A stretch of 8,048 bases of DNA from an uncultured Alistipes sp. GTDB lineage: Bacteria; Bacteroidota; Bacteroidia; Bacteroidales; Rikenellaceae. The position numbers and the translations under genes were made by a program. Within the stretch, counting starts at the first letter, position 1. Every line of letters starts with the position of its first letter. Of the stretch, positions 1 to 6,487 are shown piece by piece. Location of the stretch: NCBI GenBank assembly GCA_900549685.1, contig UROX01000120.1, positions 1-8,048 on the forward strand. Direction: 5' to 3'. The notes below the pieces were generated by a model. That model worked only from the letters and a program-made list of their open reading frames with translations. It did not search any database and had not been told where the DNA came from.

Positions 1-1302
1 GGATGGCGGCGCTACGACGTGCCGGAGCTGATGAAAAAGGAGTACGTGGAACCGCAGTATCCGTTGGAGGTCGGGCAGGAGATCACCGGACGCATCAGCA
101 AAAGCGGACTGTGGAACCGCAAGAAGAAGCTGAGCCGTTACGAAATGCGGATGATCGTACCCTCGCTGCATTATGTGACGAAATGCGCCGTCGACGACAC
201 CGGAGCGTTCGCGCTCAACGGCTTCGACTTCCCCGACAGCACGCTCTACGTGCTGCGGCCCGCGGCGGTGCGGGGGTCGATGCCGGAGGCGACGGTGAAG
301 GTCGCGCGCGATTCGTTCCCCGAGGTGGGGACGCTGCCCCGCGTGCCTGCGCAGGAGCAGAAGAAGCCCTACATTGCACAGGCTCGGTACTACATCGAGC
401 AGCGAGGGCAGACCGACATGCGGAACATCCTCATCGACACGGTGTATGTCACGCATCACAAACGCCTCGAATCCACACGACCCGAGCATCGGCTGGCCGC
501 ACGCACGTGGACGGCCGAGCAGATCAAGGAATCGGGGGCCGGAACCATTCTCGACTTCATCGCAAGGATGCCGGGAATGTCCGTAGTAGGACGGCAAGTG
601 TCATATCGAGGATACCGCCCCGGATTCATGGTCGACGGAAGATTGGAGGAAACCGTAGGAGAGATGAACCCAGTGCGAGCCTTCCGGTCAACCGGAATGG
701 GCAGGAATCATAAAACGCAAACACGTCTCCCTCCGATTCCTGATCCGGGGGGATGGATCGACTTTACCGGAATGAATTACTCGAATACCAATTCAGCACA
801 ACAAAGTACAGGAGGCAACAAGAGACAAATCCAATATATCGACGATTTCGATAATGTCCCGGATATTTTATACTATCCTCTTGAAATCGTCTCACGGATC
901 GATTTAATCGAAGGCGGCAATATGGTATTATGGGGTGTGTCTCATTGGAAACAGGCTGGTATTATCTCGATTACGACGAAAAAGGGAAAAGAATTGGACG
1001 ATGCGACCCGCACGCTTCCTGCCCGCGATGTGGAATTCGTCTCTCCTTTGGGCTATCAGACCCCTGCGGAGTTTTATGCTCCGGCATACGCGACGGAGAA
1101 GGCCCGCCGCTCGATGGTCCCCGACTACCGCACGACGCTCTACTGGAATCCGACCGTCAAGCTCGACGATACGGGACAGGCCACCGTCGAGTTCTACACC
1201 TCCGACGCACCGGCCGATTACGACATCTCTATCGAAGGCGTCACGCAAAATGGCAAGATCATCCAGCTGAAAAAGTTCGGGCTGACAGCGGATTCTCGCT
1301 GA
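1..1302 (+). CDS. Plug-domain surface protein, 3' part (5' end outside window)
   Basis: The reading frame is open from base 1 to a TGA at 1300-1302 (433 codons), so the start lies upstream. In the visible part, residues about 25-95 look like a carboxypeptidase-regulatory-like beta domain (VGQEITGRIS ... DDTGAFALNGFDF). Residues about 180-340 resemble a TonB-receptor plug: a TILDFIARMPGM stretch, then RGYRPGFMVDG, and a closing RIDLIEGG ... GIISITTKKGK. The last 60 residues (GYQTPAEFYAP, TTLYWNP, TVEFYTSDAPADYDI) match the ending I associate with large Bacteroidetes proteins that join macroglobulin-like (MG2) and plug domains. No beta-barrel follows, so this is not a complete TonB-dependent receptor. 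It probably sits in the outer membrane or periplasm; its role is unknown. It is 19 bases ahead of the C39 exporter and likely shares its function. Bases about 660-1000 are clearly AT-richer than the rest. Confidence 0.8.
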   Translation, partial: GWRRYDVPELMKKEYVEPQYPLEVGQEITGRISKSGLWNRKKKLSRYEMRMIVPSLHYVTKCAVDDTGAFALNGFDFPDSTLYVLRPAAVRGSMPEATVKVARDSFPEVGTLPRVPAQEQKKPYIAQARYYIEQRGQTDMRNILIDTVYVTHHKRLESTRPEHRLAARTWTAEQIKESGAGTILDFIARMPGMSVVGRQVSYRGYRPGFMVDGRLEETVGEMNPVRAFRSTGMGRNHKTQTRLPPIPDPGGWIDFTGMNYSNTNSAQQSTGGNKRQIQYIDDFDNVPDILYYPLEIVSRIDLIEGGNMVLWGVSHWKQAGIISITTKKGKELDDATRTLPARDVEFVSPLGYQTPAEFYAPAYATEKARRSMVPDYRTTLYWNPTVKLDDTGQATVEFYTSDAPADYDISIEGVTQNGKIIQLKKFGLTADSR

Positions 1303-1309
1303 AAAATGC

Positions 1310-1317
1310 TATCTTTG
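1310..1317 (+). promoter_or_regulatory. Possible -7 promoter box in front of the C39 exporter
   Basis: TATCTTTG fits the Bacteroidetes -7 consensus TAnnTTTG exactly and sits 4 bases before the ATG at 1322. I see no convincing -33 TTTG at the usual distance upstream. If used, transcription would begin at or next to the ATG, giving a nearly leaderless mRNA. It may equally be chance, with the exporter transcribed from the upstream gene. Confidence 0.25.
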
Positions 1318-1321
1318 AACT

Positions 1322-3541
1322 ATGTTTCCCTCCTACCTGCAACCCGACTCGATGGACTGCGGTCCGGCGTGCCTGCGCATCATTTCGAAGTTCTACGGCA
1401 AGAACTACTCGATGCTCACGCTGCGCGACCGCTGCTACATGTCACGCGAGGGAGTATCGCTGCTTGACCTGAGCGATGCCGCCGAGTCTCTGGGCTTCCG
1501 CACGACGGGTATCAGCACCACGTGGGAGGTGTTCCGCGACGAGGTTCCGCTGCCGTGCATCGTCTACTGGAACAGCAAACACTACGTCGTCGTCTATAAA
1601 ATCCGCAAACGCCGCGGCAAGTGGTGGGTCTACGTTTCGGATCCAGCCGTGGGATTGTTGAAGTACGACGAGGAGAAATTCCTGCGGGGGTGGCTCAAAA
1701 CGCAGGTCTACGACGACGAGACGGACGAAAGCCGAGCAGGAAAACAGGGCGTGATCCTGCTGCTGGAACCCACTCCGCGCTTCTACGAGTCTCCGGGCGA
1801 GGAGAACACGCAGTTGAAATTCAGCTACCTGCTGCAATACCTCAAACCCTACAAGTCCTACTTCGTACAACTGGTGCTTGCGATGCTCGTGGCCAGTGGT
1901 CTGAACCTGATCCTGCCTTTCCTGACGCAATCCATCGTCGACGTGGGTATCGGTACGGGCAACCTGAATTTCGTGGTGATGATCCTCATCGCGCAGGTGG
2001 CCCTGACGCTCGGACAATTCGCCAACAACCTGATCCGGCAGTGGCTGTCGCTGCACATGACCACACGCATCAGCATCTCCTACATTTCGGATTTTCTGTG
2101 CAAGCTCATGCGGCTTCCGATCGCCTATTTCGATGCGAAGAAGAGCGGCGACATCCTGCAACGCATCGGCGACTACGGTCGCGTGCAGTCGTTCCTCACG
2201 GGAACACTGCTGAGCATGGCCGTCGCCATTCTGACCTTCATCGTCTATACGTGCGTCATGGCCGGTTACAGCGCGACGATCCTGCTGGTGTTCCTCGGCG
2301 GCAGCATCCTCTACGCGCTGTGGGTGCTTCTGTTTATGAAATACCGCCGCAAGCTGGACTACATGCGTTTTCAGGAGTCGTCGGAGAACCAAAGCACCAT
2401 GATCCAGCTTATCGGCGGGATGCAGGACATCAAGCTCAACTCATGCGAGCGTCAGAAACGCTGGGAGTGGGAACGCATCCAGGCACGTCTGTTCAAGATC
2501 AGCATCAAGAGCCTTACTTTGGGCCAGACGCAGGAGGTCGGGGCATTGTTCATCTCGCAGACGAAGAACATCGTCGTGTCGTTTCTGGCCGTGAGCGCCG
2601 TTATCAAGGGCGACATGACGCTCGGTATGATGATGGCCATGCAGTATATCCTCGGGCAGTTGAACGGCCCGCTTTCGCAGTTCATTTCGTTCATGCAGGC
2701 CACGCAGGACGCCAAGATTTCGCTGGAGCGTCTGGGTGAGATCTACGACCGTCCGGACGAGGAGCCGGACGACGAGCCGCGTATCCGCACGATTCCCGAC
2801 TCGGCGCCGCTGGAGTTCCGCGACGTGGTGTTCCACTACGAAGGCCCCAACTCCGAACGCGCGCTGGACGGAGTGTCGCTGACGATCCCCGTGCGCAAGG
2901 TGACGGCCATCGTCGGGGCGTCGGGCAGCGGCAAGACGACGATGCTCAAGCTGCTGCTGGGCTTCTACCGCCCCACGCAGGGCGAGGTGCTACTCGACGG
3001 CCGGCCGCTCGGACAGTACAGCGAAAGCTGCTGGCGCCGCGACTGCGGCGTGGTGATGCAGGAGGCGACGATCTTTGCCGACACCATCGCCCGCAATATC
3101 GGCGTCGTGGACGAACAGCCCGACATGGAGCGTGTGCGGCGTGCGGCGCGCATGGCCAACATCGACGAGTGGATCGAGTCGCTGCCGATGCGCTACGACA
3201 CGAAGATCGGACTGGACGGCCACGGCCTGAGCACGGGACAGCGGCAGCGTCTGTTCATCGCGCGCGCGGCGTACAAGGATGCGAAATACCTCTTTCTGGA
3301 CGAGGCGACCAACTCGCTGGATGCGGCCAACGAACGCTCGATCATGGAGAAGCTGCAATCTTTCTTCGAGGGGCGCACGGTGGTCGTCGTGGCGCACCGC
3401 CTGTCGACGGTGATGAATGCCGACAACATCGTGGTGCTCGACCGGGGCCGCATCGTCGAGCAGGGCACGCACAAGGAGCTGACGGCGCGCCGTGGCCACT
3501 ACTACAATCTGGTTAGAAACCAACTCGAATTGGGAAACTGA
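1322..3541 (+). CDS. C39 peptidase-containing ABC transporter (bacteriocin/peptide exporter)
   Basis: This 739-residue inner-membrane protein has the three-part layout of peptidase-containing ABC transporters, which cleave a double-glycine-type leader and export the peptide using ATP. The C39 protease is at residues 1-135: oxyanion Gln7 and catalytic Cys13 in QPDSMDCGPACL, His87 (KHYVV) and Asp107 (SDP). The membrane domain spans about 170-450 with roughly six hydrophobic segments. The ATPase follows from about 500: Walker A GASGSGKTT (Lys538), signature LSTGQ at 636-640 (Thr instead of the usual Gly), Walker B ending in Asp660-Glu661, and the switch His692 in AHRLST. All key residues are present, so it should be active. 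The ATG at 1322 is the first after an in-frame stop and puts the catalytic Cys at the normal distance. The HlyD partner starts one base after its TGA. No substrate gene is visible. Confidence 0.93.
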   Translation: MFPSYLQPDSMDCGPACLRIISKFYGKNYSMLTLRDRCYMSREGVSLLDLSDAAESLGFRTTGISTTWEVFRDEVPLPCIVYWNSKHYVVVYKIRKRRGKWWVYVSDPAVGLLKYDEEKFLRGWLKTQVYDDETDESRAGKQGVILLLEPTPRFYESPGEENTQLKFSYLLQYLKPYKSYFVQLVLAMLVASGLNLILPFLTQSIVDVGIGTGNLNFVVMILIAQVALTLGQFANNLIRQWLSLHMTTRISISYISDFLCKLMRLPIAYFDAKKSGDILQRIGDYGRVQSFLTGTLLSMAVAILTFIVYTCVMAGYSATILLVFLGGSILYALWVLLFMKYRRKLDYMRFQESSENQSTMIQLIGGMQDIKLNSCERQKRWEWERIQARLFKISIKSLTLGQTQEVGALFISQTKNIVVSFLAVSAVIKGDMTLGMMMAMQYILGQLNGPLSQFISFMQATQDAKISLERLGEIYDRPDEEPDDEPRIRTIPDSAPLEFRDVVFHYEGPNSERALDGVSLTIPVRKVTAIVGASGSGKTTMLKLLLGFYRPTQGEVLLDGRPLGQYSESCWRRDCGVVMQEATIFADTIARNIGVVDEQPDMERVRRAARMANIDEWIESLPMRYDTKIGLDGHGLSTGQRQRLFIARAAYKDAKYLFLDEATNSLDAANERSIMEKLQSFFEGRTVVVVAHRLSTVMNADNIVVLDRGRIVEQGTHKELTARRGHYYNLVRNQLELGN

Positions 3542-3542
3542 T

Positions 3543-4433
3543 ATGCCGCTTTACGACCGTACATACAGCGAAGAGGCCGACGAGATCATCGGCACGATGC
3601 CGTCGTGGATCGTGCGCTGGGGCATCACGCTGATCTTCGTTCTGCTGGCGCTGCTGTTTCTGGGGTGTTACTTCATCCGCTACCCTCAGACGGTCACGGG
3701 GACGATCACGCTTACGACCGTTCCTCCGCCGGTCGACGTGACGGCGCCGCATACCGGCATCGCCGAGGCGGTCGCGACCGAGGGTCAAACCGTCGCAAAG
3801 GGCGACGTGCTCGTTCTTTACGCCACACGGGACGAGTACCGCGAGGTGCAGCATCTGGAAAAGAGCCTGTGGCTGCCGACCGACGAGACCCTGCCCGACG
3901 ATCTGCGCTTCTCCTATGCCGCCTACCGCGCCAATGGCAGCGAGGCGACCCTGCAACAGCTCACGTCGGCGATCGCTCAGTGGAAGGCGCAGCACGTCGT
4001 CGAGGCTCCGGCCGACGGGCGTGTGACACTGCTCAACAGCGGTCCGTACCGACGTCAGACGACAGCCGGCGAGTTGCTGGCGAGCATCCTGCCCGCGGCC
4101 GAGACGGAGGTCGTCGGCCGGCTTCATCTGCCGGCCGCGTCACGCGGGGATGTGGAGCCGGGGCAGAAGGTCAACGTGAAGCTCAACGGCTTTCCCTACA
4201 TGGAGTTCGGCATCCTGCGCGGTGTCGTGCGGACGATTTCCGCCGTTCCGGACGGTACGCAGGGCTATATCGTCACCGTCGCCTTTCCCGACGCGCTGCG
4301 CACGTCGTACAAGAAGGAGCTTCCGCTCATTCACGGCATGGACGGCACGGCCGAGATCATCACCAAAGAGATGCGGCTCATCGAACATTTCATCCAGCCC
4401 GTCAGGGCGCTTTACGATAAGAACGCCGAATAA
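3543..4433 (+). CDS. HlyD-family membrane-fusion (adaptor) protein
   Basis: The protein has 296 residues and would link the ABC exporter in the inner membrane to an outer-membrane channel. A short cytoplasmic N-terminus (about 1-27) is followed by one membrane segment at about 28-46. The first half of a lipoyl-like domain is at about 66-93 (APHTGIAEAV ... GQTVAKGDVL) and the second half begins at about 152 (VEAPADGRV). A beta-barrel region follows, with GQKVNVKLNGFP and YIVTVAFPD. The alpha-helical hairpin between the lipoyl halves is only about 57 residues, much less than in typical HlyD proteins of 400 residues or more. I chose the ATG at 3543, one base after the exporter stop, instead of an in-frame ATG at 3492 inside that gene. 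The tight spacing points to translational coupling. A terminator at 4456 ends the operon. Confidence 0.87.
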   Translation: MPLYDRTYSEEADEIIGTMPSWIVRWGITLIFVLLALLFLGCYFIRYPQTVTGTITLTTVPPPVDVTAPHTGIAEAVATEGQTVAKGDVLVLYATRDEYREVQHLEKSLWLPTDETLPDDLRFSYAAYRANGSEATLQQLTSAIAQWKAQHVVEAPADGRVTLLNSGPYRRQTTAGELLASILPAAETEVVGRLHLPAASRGDVEPGQKVNVKLNGFPYMEFGILRGVVRTISAVPDGTQGYIVTVAFPDALRTSYKKELPLIHGMDGTAEIITKEMRLIEHFIQPVRALYDKNAE

Positions 4434-4455
4434 CGCACCGCCTCGTTTTCACTTC

Positions 4456-4484
4456 CGGATACCGTCCCTCGGTATCCGTTTTTT
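4456..4484 (+). terminator. Intrinsic terminator of the export operon
   Basis: A perfect 9-bp stem (CGGATACCG / CGGTATCCG) with a TCCCT loop is followed directly by six T. It lies 22 bases after the HlyD stop codon and clearly closes the operon. Confidence 0.9.
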
Positions 4485-4556
4485 GTGTTCTCAGAGATCC
4501 GGACGGCCCTGAACGGCCTCGGGCGGCCAGCGGTACGATTCCCCTTTGTCCTCCGA

Positions 4557-4564
4557 TATATTTG
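4557..4564 (+). promoter_or_regulatory. Bacteroidetes -7 promoter box for the DUF4099-like gene
   Basis: TATATTTG is an exact TAnnTTTG match, 58 bases before the ATG at 4623. A TTTG at 4545-4548 is too close to be the -33 element, and I see no good -33 match at about 20 bases upstream. The predicted 5' leader is about 50 bases and begins with a small inverted repeat (CGGATG at 4568-4573 and CATCCG at 4584-4589). It ends in an AT-rich tract and has no Shine-Dalgarno sequence, as usual in this phylum. Confidence 0.55.
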
Positions 4565-4598
4565 CGACGGATGCCCTGCGAGACATCCGAAGTGAATT

Positions 4599-4620
4599 AT
4601 CAATCAATCATCATCAATCA
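4599..4620 (+). repeat. ATCA short tandem tract in the leader
   Basis: Three perfect ATCA units are followed by imperfect ATC/ATCA units, ending two bases before the start codon at 4623. The tract takes the place of a ribosome binding site. Its position means that a change in repeat number would alter translation initiation, but nothing in the window shows that it varies. Confidence 0.4.
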
Positions 4621-4622
4621 TT

Positions 4623-5767
4623 ATGGAAAAGGAAAAGAATCAAGCGCCGGAGGAGCCTCGGTGGCCCGACTACAAAGAGACGCTTCTGGCGCGCCATCCC
4701 GGAACGGGCGAGGTGCAGGTCGTTTCGGACTTGCGCGAACGCGGCAACCGTTACGAGGTGCATACCGTGGAGCCACTGACAAAGAACGCGCCGTCGTTTT
4801 TCGAGGTCGCGAAGAGCGGTGCGGTGGCGGCCTTCATCCGCAGCTTCAAGTCGCAGTCGGACAAAGCCGTCGACTTCCAGTTTCTGAAAGTACCCTTCAA
4901 CGCCGTGCAGGATGTGGTCAACGACCTGCTTCGCCTGACGCAAAACCCCAACGACGAGAAGGGGCTGAAGGCGCTGTACGATCATCGTGTGGATACGATG
5001 CAACTCGAACGGGTGAAGTACGACCATGCGGAGATTCCGCGAGCCGCACTGCGGGAGCTGGGCATCGACTTCGATGCGCTGACGCCGCAAACACGTGAGG
5101 CGATGCGTATGGGTCTTCCCGTCGAAGAGCTGGTTCCGGTGACTGCGGAGGTCATGCCCGGGATCAAGGTGTCGGGAATGTTCTCGCCGCGCTTCTACCG
5201 CGACCATAACAACGAGCTGAAGGTGACCCTCGACGCACCGCTCGCCGTGCCGGAGTACGAGCATGAAGAGTACAAAATGATGTTCTCCACGCAGGAGAAG
5301 GCCGCGCTGGAGCGTGGCGGCACGCTGGAACGCCTGATAAAGCACAAAGACCCGCTGACGGGAGAGGAGGAGTGGTGCTTCGTGGGCAAGAACGCCGCGA
5401 CGAACCGCCTCGTCTTCCAGCCCAAGCGCGAAGTTGCCGCCGCTATCTGCAACGACATACGGAGAAGATCTGCCGCCTGCAACGCGACTACGAACTGTGC
5501 CGGCGCATCCTGCGCATTATCGACGGCGAGACGTTCTCGCTCGAAGAGATGGATGAGTGCCGCATCGAGATCATGCACCGGTATCCGCAGTACGAAGTCC
5601 CGATAACCGTCTGCACGGGTTTGGTGTTCATGGCCGAAGCCATACGGAAGTCGTTCGGCGGAAAGTATGTGCGTTACCTGCGCAAATATCCGATCCGGCT
5701 GGATTTCGGAACAGGCAAGATTTTCGAGATCGCACCCGACGATTCCATACGTCACATTCCGAAATGA
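4623..5767 (+). pseudogene. DUF4099/DUF3945-like mobile-element protein, frameshifted
   Basis: The first 273 codons (to about 5441) read as a soluble, charged protein resembling the DUF4099/DUF3945 proteins of Bacteroides conjugative elements. Typical pieces are FFEVAKSGAVAAF, LGIDFDALTPQTREAM and EEWCFVGKNAATNRLVFQPK. That frame then turns into low-quality Arg/Ser-rich sequence ending at 5606. The other frame starts to look genuine at exactly this point (RYLQRHTEKICRLQRDYE ...) and runs to a TGA at 5765-5767. One added C near 5436-5441 would join the two into a 381-residue protein, so I annotate a single gene with a one-base deletion. The second part (about 108 residues; YPQYEVPITVCTG, YVRYLRKYPIRLDFGTGKIFEIAPDDS) is not a family I recognise. 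The function is unknown. Alternatives are a sequencing error at a short C run, or two separate genes. Confidence 0.65.
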
Positions 5768-5803
5768 CAAGGAGAAGGACAAATCGTCCTCCTCCTTCTT
5801 GTC
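5766..5803. terminator. Imperfect hairpin between convergent genes
   Basis: GACAAG at 5766-5771 pairs with CTTGTC at 5798-5803, and the purine-rich left arm (GGAGAAGGAC) pairs partly with the pyrimidine-rich right arm around an AAAT-containing loop. It lies exactly between the stop codons of two converging genes, so it could serve both directions. There is no clear T run, which keeps confidence low. Confidence 0.3.
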
Positions 5804-5805
5804 GT

Positions 5806-6102
5806 CTATCGTCGCACGTCGACGAAATTCGCTTCGAGCAGTTCGAGGATCGCCGATTGCGGATAGAGAATCTTACCTCCGATGGTCGTATAGGGAATCA
5901 GCCGGTTGTCGCGGTAATTCTGCAAACTGCGGGGGCAGAGGTCGAAAATCATACGCACCTCTTCACTTGTCAGGTACGTTTCCGAACGAATCGAAGGCCG
6001 TAGCTCGGCGAGCAGTCCGTCGAGTCGTTCGATCGCTTGGAGGAGGTTCTTGCACAATGCCGTAAATTCGGGCGACGTGCGCAGGATGATGCCGTCGTTC
6101 AT
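5806..6102 (-). CDS. Small excisionase/MerR-like HTH DNA-binding protein
   Basis: This 98-residue protein has an amphipathic N-terminal helix (about 12-35, FTALCKNLLQAIERLDGLLAEL) followed by a winged-helix-type HTH of the excisionase/MerR-like kind at about 43-95 (YLTSEEVRMIF ... RSLQNYRDNRLIPYTTIGGKILY). Such proteins are common beside integrases in Bacteroides elements, where they act in excision or transcription control; the exact role here is inferred. The frame stays open further upstream, but I chose the ATG at 6102 because it overlaps the stop of the preceding HTH gene as ATGA, a translational-coupling arrangement. The sequence before it in this frame belongs to that other gene. Its HTH is about 40% identical (20 of 50 positions, hand alignment) to that of the upstream gene, so the pair is a tandem duplication. 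The gene appears intact. Confidence 0.8.
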   Translation of the reverse strand: MNDGIILRTSPEFTALCKNLLQAIERLDGLLAELRPSIRSETYLTSEEVRMIFDLCPRSLQNYRDNRLIPYTTIGGKILYPQSAILELLEANFVDVRR

Positions 6103-6389
6103 CGCTTTTCTGCCGGAATGAAGTTCGCTTGTAAAATCCGGGCGATGTCCGCCTCGCGGAAGACGATCCTGTTGCCCAGCGAGGAGTAAGGGATAACCCC
6201 TGTGGTGCGGTAATGCTGCAAGGCGCGTTTGGAAAGACTCAACGCTTTGCAGACCTCGTCGGAGGTCATTCACCACGCAGAGGCGGAAGGCATACATCGG
6301 GCGTGATAGGCGGCGATGCGTTCGAGAAGGCGGTCGACGAGCGCCCGCAGTTCGTTGCAGGCTCCCGTCTCGATGAGCATGTAATCCAT
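6099..6389 (-). pseudogene. Excisionase-like HTH protein gene split by an in-frame TGA
   Basis: From the ATG at 6389 the frame encodes 39 residues with a leucine-rich helix (ELRALVDRLLERIAAY), then a TGA at 6272-6270. The same frame resumes with an ATG directly behind the stop (6269) and gives 56 residues forming a complete HTH (TSDEVCKALSLSKRALQHYR ... IPYSSLGNRIVFREADIARIL), ending at 6099. The intact paralogue downstream has the same helix and nearly the same spacing (45 against 42 codons to the TSxEV motif). The two pieces were therefore probably one protein of about 95 residues. The sequence around the stop is TGG TGA ATG, so a single TGG to TGA change would explain it. The HTH half could still be made by reinitiation at the adjacent ATG, which would lack the helix. 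Both pieces are too short to be found by ORF-length cut-offs. Confidence 0.7.
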
Positions 6390-6392
6390 AAG

Positions 6393-6419
6393 ATTCGATT
6401 TAAGTTCGACACAATTCGA
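6393..6419. repeat. Three phased TTCGA repeats upstream of the HTH genes
   Basis: The hexamer RTTCGA occurs at 6393-6398, 6404-6409 and 6414-6419, so the copies are 11 and 10 bases apart, one helical turn each. They lie just upstream of the first HTH gene (start 6389). A further copy at 6481-6486 overlaps the end of the integrase gene, and the nine bases TTCGATTTA are shared by 6394-6402 and 6482-6490. This layout suits a binding site for a small HTH protein or integrase arm sites; no binding is shown by the sequence itself. Confidence 0.4.
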
Positions 6420-6487
6420 TGACCGTAACGACGTGCGATGTCCGTTTATGCGCTACGGCCGCTCGTGGCCTTCGCTGACCGTTCGAT

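Noticed and set aside
1442..2392. 316-codon open frame on the minus strand
   Set aside because: It lies wholly opposite the well-supported C39 exporter and shows the His/Arg/Gln-rich composition typical of antisense frames in high-GC genes.
1621..2739. 372-codon plus-strand frame inside the exporter
   Set aside because: It is a shifted reading of the exporter gene, rich in Arg, His and Gly, with no recognisable domain.
4545..4548. TTTG as the -33 element of the 4557 promoter
   Set aside because: Only 8 bases separate it from the -7 box, far below the usual spacing of about 20.
4434..4622. Second copy of the tRNA-His 3' end marking the left end of the element
   Set aside because: No stretch resembling the tRNA T arm or acceptor 3' strand is visible here or elsewhere to the left; the other end is probably outside the window.
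5372..5440. Separate gene starting at the ATG at 5372
   Set aside because: The first 23 codons are a shadow of the upstream gene; genuine-looking protein starts only at 5441, so a frameshift of one gene fits better.
5436..5446. Programmed -1 frameshift
   Set aside because: No X XXY YYZ slippery heptamer is present at the junction.
6103..6297. Longer start for the second HTH gene (163 residues)
   Set aside because: The extra 65 residues are a shifted reading of the first HTH gene; the ATGA overlap supports the start at 6102.
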